Assembly (NCBI GenBank): GCA_938003985.1
Contig: CALKWZ010000056.1
Location: forward strand, 1-57,478
Direction of reading: 5' to 3'
Length of the DNA stretch: 57,478 nt
Source: an uncultured Verrucomicrobiota bacterium
GTDB taxonomy: Bacteria > Verrucomicrobiota > Kiritimatiellia > CAIQIC01 > Lenti-01
The stretch's first letter is position 1. The number at the start of each line of letters is the position of its first letter. Below are positions 41,906 through 50,825 of this stretch, one piece after another. The position numbers and the translations under genes were made by a program. The notes below the pieces were generated by a model. The model saw only the letters and a list, made by a program, of their open reading frames with translations, ran no database searches and had not been told where the DNA came from.

Positions 41906-42886
41906 ATGCCGAACAGCGAACGCAAAGAGATTCCCGAAGTCGGTCTCGTCGTGCCCTGCTACAACGAGGAGGCGGTGGTGCCGCTCCTGCTGGAGCGCAT
42001 CGAAGCCCTGATCCGGGAGTGGCCGGTTCCGCTGCACGTGCTGTTCGTGGACGACGGCAGCCGCGACCGGACGCCGGAATTGCTGGCGGAAGCCTGCACG
42101 CGCAATTCCCGTTTGGCCTGCCTGCGGCTTTCGCGGAATTTCGGCCACCAGACGGCCGTGACCGCCGGCCTGGCCCATGCGCGCGGCGACGTCGTGGCGA
42201 TCATCGACGCCGACTTGCAGGATCCGCCGGAATTCATCCTGGAGATGCTCGCCAAGTGGCGCGAAGGCTACGACGTCGTCTACGGCGTGCGCGAAAACCG
42301 CAAGGAAAGCGCCGTGCTGCGCGGAGCTTACGCGTTGTTCTACCGGATCCTGAAGCGCATCGCGAACGTGGACATTCCGCTGGACGCCGGGGATTTCTCG
42401 CTGATGGATCGGCGGGTGGTGGACCACCTCAACGCCATGCCGGAACACAACCGGTTCATCCGCGGCTTGCGCGGGTGGGTCGGCTTCCGGCAGCTCGGAC
42501 TGCCCTACAGCCGCGATGCCCGCCAAGCCGGCGCGCCCAAGTACAACTTCGGCCGGTTGCTGAACCTGGCCATGAACGGGCTGATTTCGTTTTCATCCGT
42601 GCCGCTGCAGGTGGCGTCCTGGATGGGCGCGCTGTCGTCGCTGCTGGGATTCGTCCTGATGATCTGGGCGGCGATCAGCGGGCTGTTCTACGGCAAGACG
42701 CCGCCGGGGTGGGCATCGCTGGCGGTCATCATCCTGCTGTTCGGCGGGATGCAGTTGATCGTGCTGGGCATCATCGGGGAATACATCAGCCGCATCTTCG
42801 ACGAGGTCAAGCGCCGGCCGCACTACGTGGTCGCCGATTTGGCCGGCTGGGCGAAGTCCGCCGCGCAACGGCCCGCCGCCGGATGA
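41906..42886 (+). CDS. Polyprenyl-phosphate glycosyltransferase (GtrB/DPM1-like)
   Basis: A 326-residue GT2 enzyme that typically loads a sugar onto undecaprenyl phosphate. Conserved blocks are VVPCYNEEAVVPLLLER, VLFVDDGSRDRTPELL and GDVVAIIDADLQDPPEFI. Two C-terminal transmembrane helices (ALSSLLGFVLMIWAAISGLF and ASLAVIILLFGGMQLIVLG) end in the conserved GEYISRIFDEVKRRP. GGAAGG lies close to the ATG. Its TGA overlaps the next ATG, starting a tightly coupled operon. Confidence 0.93.
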   Translation: MPNSERKEIPEVGLVVPCYNEEAVVPLLLERIEALIREWPVPLHVLFVDDGSRDRTPELLAEACTRNSRLACLRLSRNFGHQTAVTAGLAHARGDVVAIIDADLQDPPEFILEMLAKWREGYDVVYGVRENRKESAVLRGAYALFYRILKRIANVDIPLDAGDFSLMDRRVVDHLNAMPEHNRFIRGLRGWVGFRQLGLPYSRDARQAGAPKYNFGRLLNLAMNGLISFSSVPLQVASWMGALSSLLGFVLMIWAAISGLFYGKTPPGWASLAVIILLFGGMQLIVLGIIGEYISRIFDEVKRRPHYVVADLAGWAKSAAQRPAAG

Positions 42887-43635
42887 AATCCGACTACAGC
42901 CGCCAATACGACGCGTTCGAACGGAACCATTGGTGGTTCCGGGTGCGGCGGATCGTTCTGAAAGGCCTGCTGGACCGCCACGTCGGCTGGAAACCCGGGT
43001 TGCGCGTGGTGGAAGTGGGCACGGGCCCCGGCGAAAACCTGCAGGCCCTGTATCCGGCGGACGTCGCGCTGGCGGGCGTGGAGCCGGACCCGGCCAACGC
43101 CGAACTGGCGGCCGCGCGCAGCGGCAAGCCCGTCTACGTCGGCACGGTGGAACGCCTGCCGCCGGAAGTCGTCCGCGAAAAACCGGATCTGGTGTGCCTG
43201 TTCGACGTGCTCGAGCATATCCAGGACGACGAAGGGGCGCTGGACGTCCTGCGGAATTGGCTGGCGGACGGCGGCCAACTGGCGCTGTCGGTGCCGGCCT
43301 ACCGATTCATGTGGGGCCAGCAGGACGTGGTGAACATGCATTGCCGGCGCTACACCCGCGGCGAGCTGCGCCGCAAGCTGGAACGGCACGGTTTCGCGGT
43401 CGTCCGCGCCACCTATTTCAATTTCGTGCTGTTTCCCATGATCGCCGCGTTCCGCCTGCTGGCCAAGCTGCCGCCGTGGCGGAACCGGCCGGCGCATTCG
43501 GATTTCGACTATTCGGCGGGGCCGCTGGACCGCCTGTTGTACGGGCTGTTCCGGGTGGAATGGCCGTTCCTGAAATACGTCGACGCGCCGTTCGGCGGGT
43601 CGTGCTTCGTTTTGGCGAGGAAGTTGCGGCCATGA
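42883..43635 (+). CDS. Class I SAM-dependent methyltransferase (1)
   Basis: A 250-residue protein. The N-terminal FERNHWWFRVRR block is typical of methyltransferases in polysaccharide loci. Motif I is VVEVGTGPGENLQAL and the post-I region is VCLFDVLEHIQDDEGAL. It is coupled by ATGA overlaps to both neighbours, so its product probably acts on the same lipid-linked sugar. Confidence 0.9.
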   Translation: MKSDYSRQYDAFERNHWWFRVRRIVLKGLLDRHVGWKPGLRVVEVGTGPGENLQALYPADVALAGVEPDPANAELAAARSGKPVYVGTVERLPPEVVREKPDLVCLFDVLEHIQDDEGALDVLRNWLADGGQLALSVPAYRFMWGQQDVVNMHCRRYTRGELRRKLERHGFAVVRATYFNFVLFPMIAAFRLLAKLPPWRNRPAHSDFDYSAGPLDRLLYGLFRVEWPFLKYVDAPFGGSCFVLARKLRP

Positions 43636-45200
43636 ACTTTTCGACTGGCCGGCGGGCCTGGCTCGCCATCGTCCTGTTCGCGGCGGTTTTCCAGTGGGTC
43701 AGCCGCTATGCCGGCGCGCCGGTGGTGGATTTCGTGGTGGACGACTGGAAGCTCTGGAAGATCGCGCTGGAATGCGATTCGTTCGGCGACGCGCTGCTGC
43801 AGGCGCGCAACTGGCCGGACCGGCCGCTCGGCACGAGCATGATGATCGGCACCTATTATCTGCTGGGCGACCGGATCGTCGGCTACGTGGTGCTGGAGTC
43901 GCTCTACACCGCTTTGTTTTTGCTGGCCGGAACGTGGACGGTCTGGGTTCTGACCCGGGACCGCTTGACGGCTTTGCTGTTCGGTTTGGCGCTGGCGCTG
44001 TGGCCGAACCTGACGGAGTCGTTCCAGTGGCACACCATGACGGTGTCCTATGGGCTCGGGTTCGCGGCCTACCTGGCGACGCTGGGCGCCTGGGCGCATT
44101 ACCTGCGCGGTCGGGGCTCATTATGGCTGGCGGCGGCGGGCGGGGCGTTCGCGTTCGCCCTGTTCACCTATGAAGCGGGCATTGCGTTGCCGGCCACGTT
44201 CCTGCTGCTGGGGGACCGGGACAACCGCCGGCGGCTGGCGGCGGGTCTGGCCGTTTTCGCCGTCGTCGTCGGCCTGTATCTGGTCTGGAAATTCACGGAT
44301 GGGCTGGGGACGTTGGAAACCCGGCTGTTCCCGCATCGGGGCTTCACGCCGGACGTGCCCGGCATCGTCTGGAACGCCAAGGAGACCGTTCGCTGGTGGG
44401 TCGGCGCGCGCCTGCTGGAATGTTTCGCGAACGGCCTGGACGGCTTCCTGACGCTCTCGACGCGCGGGGTTCGCTGGCTGCTGGTGCTCGACGTCGCGCT
44501 TGTCGCGGCCGCTGCCGCGCTGGTGCGGCGCCTGCGCGCCGCCGCGCCGACGGAAGAAGCTCCCGCGCCGTTCGGCCTGCTTCGGCTGGCGTTGGTGGGC
44601 GCGGCCTGGTGGGCGGCCGCGAACGTGCTGACCGCGTTGTCGTGGACGGGCGGGCGGATGAACTACCTGCCGGCCTTCGGCGCGTCGTTGCTGGTGGCGC
44701 TGATCGCGCGCCGCCTCCTGAAGAGCAACGGGCTTTCCTGCGGCGCGGCGCTGGTCATGCTGCTGTGCCTGGTCGCCAACCAGGGCACGTCGGCCCAGTG
44801 GCGGGATTCCGGCCGGTTCCACCGCGCCATGTACGACCATTTGCGGGCCACGGCGCCGGAATGGTCGCAGGCCAAGATCGTGCTGTTCGATACCGCCGGC
44901 ATCCGCGCGCGCACGACGCGGCGCCTGATCGGTCCGGCGGGAAACGCCTGGGGCAGCTACGGCAACGCCGTCCTGATGCGCGGCGTCTTTTTCAAGAGCA
45001 TGATGGAATTGACCGCGCCGGACCATGGCGTCGAATCCATCCTGCTGGACATGGAATATGGCGCCCGCATCGAGGGCGATCAGTTGCGCTGGCACGGCTG
45101 GTACGATCCGCGGGTGTCCCATGCGGCGCCGCTGGCGGACGTCCATCGGATCGATTGCCAGGCGGTGGCCGTCGCCGCGCGGGACGCGGCCATTCCATGA
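43632..45200 (+). CDS. Polytopic membrane protein, GT-C-like
   Basis: A 522-residue protein with about ten hydrophobic helices. An acidic motif VDFVVDDWKLWK lies in the first extracytoplasmic loop, a feature of GT-C enzymes that use polyprenyl-phosphate sugars. The C-terminal 150 residues form a soluble domain. No closer family is recognised. The coupling to a GtrB-like gene supports a role as the transferase that uses its product. Confidence 0.75.
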   Translation: MNFSTGRRAWLAIVLFAAVFQWVSRYAGAPVVDFVVDDWKLWKIALECDSFGDALLQARNWPDRPLGTSMMIGTYYLLGDRIVGYVVLESLYTALFLLAGTWTVWVLTRDRLTALLFGLALALWPNLTESFQWHTMTVSYGLGFAAYLATLGAWAHYLRGRGSLWLAAAGGAFAFALFTYEAGIALPATFLLLGDRDNRRRLAAGLAVFAVVVGLYLVWKFTDGLGTLETRLFPHRGFTPDVPGIVWNAKETVRWWVGARLLECFANGLDGFLTLSTRGVRWLLVLDVALVAAAAALVRRLRAAAPTEEAPAPFGLLRLALVGAAWWAAANVLTALSWTGGRMNYLPAFGASLLVALIARRLLKSNGLSCGAALVMLLCLVANQGTSAQWRDSGRFHRAMYDHLRATAPEWSQAKIVLFDTAGIRARTTRRLIGPAGNAWGSYGNAVLMRGVFFKSMMELTAPDHGVESILLDMEYGARIEGDQLRWHGWYDPRVSHAAPLADVHRIDCQAVAVAARDAAIP

Positions 45201-45222
45201 ACCGCAGAACCGGGAGTTTCCG

Positions 45223-45858
45223 ATGCGCGCCGTGATCGACCGTTTGTTCGCCAGCACCTTCGGCTACCGCTATCTGCGGGGCCTCTTCCATTTCGGCGTG
45301 CGGCTGGCGCCGCTGCGGCGGGCCTTGGCGCTGCAGGCGGGCGATCGCGTGCTGGACGTCGGCTGCGGCACGGGAGACTACGCCCCGCTCGTGGACCGCG
45401 CCGACTGCTCGTACCTCGGGCTGGATTTCACCGAGTCCTACGTGGCGGAGGCCCGCCGCCTGTACGGAACGCCCTATCGCCGGTTCGAGGTCGGCGACGT
45501 CCGCACGATGGCGTTCGCGCCGGGCAGTTTCACCAAGGCGCTGCTCATCGGCGTCATGCACCATCTGACCGACGAAGAAAATCTGGGCGTGCTGCGCGCG
45601 CTGAACGACGTGATCACGGACCGGCTGGTCGTGATGGATCTGAGCCCCGGCGGCTGGCACGTGGTGAACACCGTTCTGAGCAACCTCGACCGCGGGCGCC
45701 ATCCGCGGAATCTGGACGCCCAGCGGAAATTGATCGGCCAAGTGATGGACGTGACGTCCGTCAGCCAGTATTTCGTCCGGTCGGGGATCCAGCGCTATGC
45801 GCTGATCGTGGCGCGGCCGCGGCGCGGTCGGACGCCGGCGGCAATCGGTCGCGGTTGA
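45223..45858 (+). CDS. Class I SAM-dependent methyltransferase (2)
   Basis: A 211-residue protein with motif I VLDVGCGTGDYAPLVD, the acidic SYLGLDFTESYVAEAR and the post-motif ALLIGVMHHLTDEENL, which resembles type-11 methyltransferases. It lacks the FERNHWWF-type opening of the first methyltransferase. It follows the membrane protein by 22 nt. Its last 98 nt overlap the convergent Tsr3/DTW-like gene. Confidence 0.88.
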   Translation: MRAVIDRLFASTFGYRYLRGLFHFGVRLAPLRRALALQAGDRVLDVGCGTGDYAPLVDRADCSYLGLDFTESYVAEARRLYGTPYRRFEVGDVRTMAFAPGSFTKALLIGVMHHLTDEENLGVLRALNDVITDRLVVMDLSPGGWHVVNTVLSNLDRGRHPRNLDAQRKLIGQVMDVTSVSQYFVRSGIQRYALIVARPRRGRTPAAIGRG

Positions 45859-46288
45859 GGTCGAGGAAGGCGTCTCGCCAGGGGTAGCAGCGCAGGAGGG
45901 AATCGTCGCGGAAGCCCAGCGTGCAGAGTGCGGCGTAGAGGGCTTCGACGGTGGCGAGGCCGGTCTCGGGGTCGGCGTGGAGCTTGGAGCGGCGGGGATA
46001 GGCGGTTTGCCAGCCGGGGGGAATCGCGCGGGCTTCGACGGGTTCCACGGCGCGGCGCATGGCCGCGGCGTGCCGCCAGCTCGCGTCCAGCAGCAGCAGG
46101 GACCGGCCGGCGTCGGCCGGGGTCAGCGGCGGGGCGTCGGGCGCCAGTAGCAGATGGCGCGACAAGTTGGGCCGGGTCCGGAGCGGGTAGGGCAGGAACT
46201 CGAGGCCGGGCGTGCCGCGCAGGGGGCGCACGGTGCACTGGCGCGGGTCTTCGCCGCGGCGGACGACGATGAGGATCTCCGGTGGCAT
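45761..46288 (-). CDS. Tsr3/DTW-like aminocarboxypropyltransferase
   Basis: A 175-residue SPOUT-type protein. The blocks CTVRPLRG near the N-terminus, LLLLDASWRHAAAMRRA in the middle, LATVEALYAALCTLGF and the late FLDLNRDRLP resemble Tsr3 and the related DTW family. These transfer a 3-amino-3-carboxypropyl group from SAM to rRNA or tRNA uridines. The Tsr3-like CT- and FLxLN-type motifs make rRNA a possible target, but bacterial DTW enzymes act on tRNA. No ribosome site precedes the ATG; a heptamer repeat lies 20 nt upstream. The last 30 residues are low-complexity and overlap the convergent gene. Confidence 0.65.
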   Translation of the reverse strand: MPPEILIVVRRGEDPRQCTVRPLRGTPGLEFLPYPLRTRPNLSRHLLLAPDAPPLTPADAGRSLLLLDASWRHAAAMRRAVEPVEARAIPPGWQTAYPRRSKLHADPETGLATVEALYAALCTLGFRDDSLLRCYPWRDAFLDLNRDRLPPASDRAAAAPRSAHSAGSPTGRNTG

Positions 46289-46307
46289 GGCGGAACGGAA
46301 TATCCGC

Positions 46308-46335
46308 TATTCAACGTCCAACGTCCAACGTTCAA
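46308..46335. repeat. Tandem heptamer repeat, CGTCCAA class (4 units)
   Basis: TATTCAA, CGTCCAA, CGTCCAA, CGTTCAA, between the divergent starts of the Tsr3/DTW-like gene and the symporter gene. Confidence 0.75.
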
Positions 46336-46407
46336 AAGGCCGGAATTCGGGGATGACGTCGGGCGGTCCCGCCGCTAGGATTCGGGTTTTCAACCGAAAG
46401 CGAACGC

Positions 46408-47748
46408 ATGAGCTTCAGCCAGATCCTCGAAACCGCGGCCGGGTGGGCCTGGGGCCCGCCGATGCTGATCCTGCTGGTGGGCACGCATCTCTACCTGACC
46501 GTCCGCCTGCGGTTCATCCAGCGCTATCTGGTCCACGCGATCCGGATTTCGCTGCACCGCGGGAGCGAAGGCGCGGGCGACGTGAGCCACTTCGGGGCGC
46601 TGACGACGGCGCTGGCGGCGACGGTCGGCACGGGCAACATCGTCGGCGTGGCGACGGCGATCACGCTGGGCGGGCCCGGCGCGGTGCTGTGGATGTGGCT
46701 GACGGGCGTGTTCGGCATCGCCACGAAATACGCCGAGGCGCTGCTCTCGGTGAAATACCGCGTCGTCACGCCGGACGGCACGATGGCGGGCGGGCCGATG
46801 TACGTGCTGGAACGCGGCATGAACAGCAAGCCGCTGGCGACGTTCTTCGCGGCGATGACGGCGATCGCCGCGTTCGGCATCGGCAACATGGTGCAGGCGA
46901 ACGCGGTGACGTCGCTGGTGTGCGAGACGTTCCCGGCGGTGCCGGCGGCCTGGTTCCAGTGGGGACTCGGGCTGGCGATGGCGGGGCTGACGGCGCTGGT
47001 GATCCTGGGCGGCATCCGGTCGATCGCGCGCTGGTGCACCTTGCTGGTGCCGTTCATGGCGGGCCTGTACGTGCTGGGGTGCGTGGCGATCCTGATCCTG
47101 AACCGGCACGCCCTGCCCGGCGCGCTGGCGACGATCTTCACGAGCGCCTTCACGGGGCAGGCGGCGGTCGGCGGCTTCCTGGGCGCGGGCTTGAAAGAAG
47201 CGATCCGCTACGGCGTGGCGCGCGGGTTGTTCTCGAACGAATCGGGCATGGGCAGCGCGCCGATCGTGGCCGCGGCGGCGCAGACCTCCACGCCGGTGCG
47301 CCAGGCGCTGGTGTCCGCCACCGGCACATTCTGGGACACCGTGGTGATCTGCGCGCTGACGGGCCTGGTGCTGGTGAGTTCCGGCCACTGGCAGGAAGGG
47401 CTGGGCAAGGCGGCGCTGACGAAGGCGGCGTTCGCCGACCTGCACGTGGTGGGGCCGATCTTCCTGTTCATCGGCATGCTGACGTTCGTGTTCTCGACGA
47501 TCCTGGGCTGGTCGTACTATGGCGAAAAGGCGGTGGAATACCTGTTCGGGCGCCGGGCGATCGGGCCGTACCGCTACCTCTGGGTGCTGGGCGTGCTGGT
47601 CGGCTCGGTGGTCTCGCTGCAGGCGGTCTGGAATTTCGCGGATCTCGCCAACGCGCTGATGGCGGTGCCCAACCTGATCTCGCTGATTGCGCTGGCGCCG
47701 GTGCTGGTCGCGGAAACGAAAACGCACCTCTGGGAACTGAAGGACTGA
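46408..47748 (+). CDS. Sodium:alanine/glycine symporter (AGCS family)
   Basis: A 446-residue transporter with about ten helices. Family signatures include LAATVGTGNIVGVATAITLG, GPGAVLWMWLTGVFGIATKY, GGPMYVLERGMN and NESGMGSAPIVAAAAQT. It imports small neutral amino acids with sodium. It is a single gene; upstream lies a repeat and downstream a poorly conserved stretch leading to the kinase. Confidence 0.95.
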   Translation: MSFSQILETAAGWAWGPPMLILLVGTHLYLTVRLRFIQRYLVHAIRISLHRGSEGAGDVSHFGALTTALAATVGTGNIVGVATAITLGGPGAVLWMWLTGVFGIATKYAEALLSVKYRVVTPDGTMAGGPMYVLERGMNSKPLATFFAAMTAIAAFGIGNMVQANAVTSLVCETFPAVPAAWFQWGLGLAMAGLTALVILGGIRSIARWCTLLVPFMAGLYVLGCVAILILNRHALPGALATIFTSAFTGQAAVGGFLGAGLKEAIRYGVARGLFSNESGMGSAPIVAAAAQTSTPVRQALVSATGTFWDTVVICALTGLVLVSSGHWQEGLGKAALTKAAFADLHVVGPIFLFIGMLTFVFSTILGWSYYGEKAVEYLFGRRAIGPYRYLWVLGVLVGSVVSLQAVWNFADLANALMAVPNLISLIALAPVLVAETKTHLWELKD

Positions 47749-47968
47749 ACCCCGGCGCCGGCGGGGCGCGATAGGACTCGCCATGGACGGACGCGCCGAG
47801 GTAGTGTCGCTGTCGAGAGAAGCGGAACCCCGTGAACGATAGAACCACCCAGGCGGGAAAGCGGTTGGCAAAGGCGCGGCCCGCCGTGGCCGGAAAGAAC
47901 AACGCTGGGCGGGCCCCGGAAAACTGTCGCGAACAGCTGCGCTTCGAGCGGTTGCGGGCGGACCGGTC

Positions 47969-48083
47969 GTCGCGGTTCATCAATCTTCCCGCCGACCAGG
48001 TCGATCCTGTGGGCGGACCGCCGGCGCTCCGGGCGGCGAAAAGGCACAACGGTTTCCCGTGGCGTCAGCGCCGAATGTTGGCC
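47969..48083 (+). pseudogene. Shrunken copy of the kinase GAF region
   Basis: This stretch matches part of the GAF domain of the adjoining kinase (49228-49268 joined to 49386-49459) with an internal in-frame gap of 39 codons. It reads SRFINLPADQVDP then GGPP...FPWRQRRMLA, against SRFINLPADQVDP...GGPPVPQTMKGQDYFPWCQRRVLA. First-part nucleotide identity is about 38 of 41. The frame stays open and runs into the kinase. It is a relic of a second sensor gene or of a local duplication. The flanking 47749-47968 shows no other gene. Confidence 0.75.
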
Positions 48084-50825
48084 TCGAAAACGCGCCGGAA
48101 CCGGTTCAGGCTGGGAACGCTGCTGTTGACCCTGGCTGCGCTCGGCGCTTCGGCCGCCCCGCCCAAACGAGTATTGATCCTGGATTCGTTCGGGCGCGAC
48201 GTGGCGCCGTTCAGCGTCGGAGTTTCGGCCTTCCGGACCACTCTGGCGCGCCAGCTTGGCCAGCCGGTGGACATTTACGAAGTGCCGCTGGACCTGGCCC
48301 GGTTCACCGATCTTGGGTTCGAAGAGCCCTTGGTGGATTTCCTTGAACACCGGTTTGCCGGTTCGCCGGTTGACCTGGTGGTGCCGGTCGGGGCCCCGGC
48401 GGTCAGGTTCACGGCAGAGTACCGGTACCAGCTGCTTGGGGAAACGCCGATTGTATACATGGGGGTTGATCCGCGCAGGATGCCGCCAGACGCTCTGAAG
48501 ACCAATGCGACCTTGGTGACGCAGAAAATCGATCTGCCAGGGATGATCGAAGACATTCTCCAGTTGCGGCCGGACACGACCAACATCGTGGTCGTGATCG
48601 GTTCCTCTCCCTTGGAGAAGTTTTGGGGGGATGAATGCCGGCGCGAGTGGCAAGTGTTTACCAATCGCGTGGGGTTTACCATGCTGGAAAACTTGTCGCT
48701 CGCGCAAATCCAGGCGCGAGTTGGGAAGTTGCCCCCGCATTCTTTCATCGTGAGCGCGATGCTGATCATGGACGCGGACCGGATGCCGTTTGATGGCTAT
48801 GAAGGCCTGGACGCCATACATGCCGCCGCGAACGCGCCCCTCTTCGGTTACTACCGGAGTCACCTGGGCCGGGGAGCGATCGGGGGCCGTCTGTACCAGG
48901 ACAGTCTGGTTGGGACGGAGGCGGCCAAGGTTGCAATCCGGATCCTGCGCGGAGAGAGAGCGGCAGACGTTCCGCCGGTGATCCTCGGCGCATCGCCACC
49001 GACGTATGACTGGCGCGAATTGATCCGCTGGGGCATCAGTCTGAACCGCCTGCCGGCCGGCGGAGTCATTGAATTTCGCGAGCCGTCCCTATGGGAGCTG
49101 TATCGTTGGCACATCGTTGGCGTGGTGGCGTTCTGTTGCCTGCAGACCGCGATGATCGTTGGTTTGCTTGTGAACCGGGCCAGGCGCCGCGCCGACCAGG
49201 CCATGACAACGCTCATTGCCGATCTATCGTCGAGGTTCATCAATCTTCCCGCCGACCAAGTGGATCCTGAGATTTCGTCTGCGCAGCAACGGGTCTGCGA
49301 TGCCTTGGGCCTGGATGTGTCGTCGCTGTGGCAATGGCGCCCCGATAACCCCATCATGCACACCCTGACCCATTACTATCGTCCGTTGGGCGGACCGCCG
49401 GTGCCCCAAACGATGAAGGGGCAGGATTATTTCCCCTGGTGCCAGCGCCGGGTGCTGGCCGGAGAAATCGTGGCGGTGTCTTCGCTGGCCGACTTCCCGG
49501 CGGAGGCCGACCGGGATCGGGAGACTTTCAGCCACTACGGTCTCAAGACCACGTTGACGATCCCGCTTGCGGTGGGGGGCGGGCCCGTTTTCGGCAGCGT
49601 GAACTTCAACGACATGCGGAGAGAGCGCCGTTGGTCGGAGGCGCTGATTCAACGCCTGCAACTGGTCGCGCAGATCTTCGCCAACGCGCTCGCGCGCAAG
49701 GTTGCCGACCAGGCCTTGCGCGAAAGCGAAGCCCGCCTGAGCCTGGCTGCCGATGCGGCGGAAATCGGGTTGTGGAGCCTCAATCTGGCGACCCGCCTGT
49801 TTTGGCTCACCGACAAGGCCCGAGCGCTGTTTAAATTCACTTCCGGCGCAGATCTCACTCTGGAGCGGTTCTTGGGCCTGGTGCATCCGGATGATCGGGC
49901 GTCGGTCCATGAAACCATTCAAGCCATCGTGCAGTCCCGGGCCGAAGGCCAGATGCAATACCGCGCGGTCTGGCCGGATGGCCGCGTGCGCTGGATGCTC
50001 TCGCGCGGGCGGGTGCGTTGCGGCGTCTCCGGGGAACCCGAGTGCTTGATGGGCATTACCGTGGACGTCACGGAGCGCAGGCAGGCGGAAATGGAGGCCC
50101 AGCGCAACCGGGAGGAAATCGCCCACCTCTCGCGCGTGGCGATGTTGGGCGAGTTGTCCGGAGCGCTCGCGCATGAATTGAACCAGCCGCTGACCGCCAT
50201 TCTCAGCAACGCCCAAGCCGCGCTGCGTTTCCTCGCCGGCGAGGATTACGATCTCGATGAAGTACGCGACATCCTCAAGGATATCGTCGCCGATGACCGG
50301 CATGCGGGCGAGGTGATCCGTCGTCTGCGGGTGTTGCTGAAGAAAGGCGAGTTCCAACTTCAGCCGCTCGACGTGAATGAAGTGGTGCAGGACGTTTTGA
50401 ATCTCGTCCGCACCGGCCTGCTGAACCACGGCATCGGGGTGCAGACCGATTTCGCGACGAACCTGCCGCCGGTCAAGGGCGACCGGGTGCAGTTGCAGCA
50501 GGTGCTTTTGAATTTGATCGTGAATGCCAGCGACGCGATGACCGGCACCGTGCCGGCCGACCGGCAAATGACTGTGCGGACGGCGGCGGCGGACGGGTAT
50601 GTTCGCGTATCCGTGGCAGACCGGGGAATCGGTATCGCGCCGGAGGTCTTGGCGCAGATGTTCAACTCGTTCTTCACCACAAAGGCCAACGGGCTGGGCT
50701 TGGGTCTGCCGATTTCGCGCTCGATTATTTCCGCCCACGGCGGACGATTGACGGGAACGAACAATCCCGACGGGGGCGCGACCTTTGAGTTTGTTCTCCC
50801 CGTCGACGACGAGCGCCGAACATGA
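48075..50825 (+). CDS. Hybrid-sensing histidine kinase (ABC-type sensor, GAF, PAS)
   Basis: A 916-residue sensor. Signal/anchor near residues 1-29 (RLGTLLLTLAALGASA), an ABC-type periplasmic-binding domain near 30-340 (RVLILDSFGRDVAPF, ETPIVYMGVDPRRMP), and a transmembrane helix near 345-366. GAF is near 376-540, PAS near 556-671 (LVHPDDRASVHETI), the phospho-acceptor His700 in ALAHELNQPLTAIL, then the ATPase domain (NLIVNASDAM, GLGLGLPISRSIISAHGG). This ATG lies at the edge of a degenerate GAF copy; a GTG at 47832 in the same frame would add 81 residues. Neither start has a good ribosome site. Its TGA overlaps the FixJ-type regulator. Confidence 0.88.
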   Translation: MLASKTRRNRFRLGTLLLTLAALGASAAPPKRVLILDSFGRDVAPFSVGVSAFRTTLARQLGQPVDIYEVPLDLARFTDLGFEEPLVDFLEHRFAGSPVDLVVPVGAPAVRFTAEYRYQLLGETPIVYMGVDPRRMPPDALKTNATLVTQKIDLPGMIEDILQLRPDTTNIVVVIGSSPLEKFWGDECRREWQVFTNRVGFTMLENLSLAQIQARVGKLPPHSFIVSAMLIMDADRMPFDGYEGLDAIHAAANAPLFGYYRSHLGRGAIGGRLYQDSLVGTEAAKVAIRILRGERAADVPPVILGASPPTYDWRELIRWGISLNRLPAGGVIEFREPSLWELYRWHIVGVVAFCCLQTAMIVGLLVNRARRRADQAMTTLIADLSSRFINLPADQVDPEISSAQQRVCDALGLDVSSLWQWRPDNPIMHTLTHYYRPLGGPPVPQTMKGQDYFPWCQRRVLAGEIVAVSSLADFPAEADRDRETFSHYGLKTTLTIPLAVGGGPVFGSVNFNDMRRERRWSEALIQRLQLVAQIFANALARKVADQALRESEARLSLAADAAEIGLWSLNLATRLFWLTDKARALFKFTSGADLTLERFLGLVHPDDRASVHETIQAIVQSRAEGQMQYRAVWPDGRVRWMLSRGRVRCGVSGEPECLMGITVDVTERRQAEMEAQRNREEIAHLSRVAMLGELSGALAHELNQPLTAILSNAQAALRFLAGEDYDLDEVRDILKDIVADDRHAGEVIRRLRVLLKKGEFQLQPLDVNEVVQDVLNLVRTGLLNHGIGVQTDFATNLPPVKGDRVQLQQVLLNLIVNASDAMTGTVPADRQMTVRTAAADGYVRVSVADRGIGIAPEVLAQMFNSFFTTKANGLGLGLPISRSIISAHGGRLTGTNNPDGGATFEFVLPVDDERRT

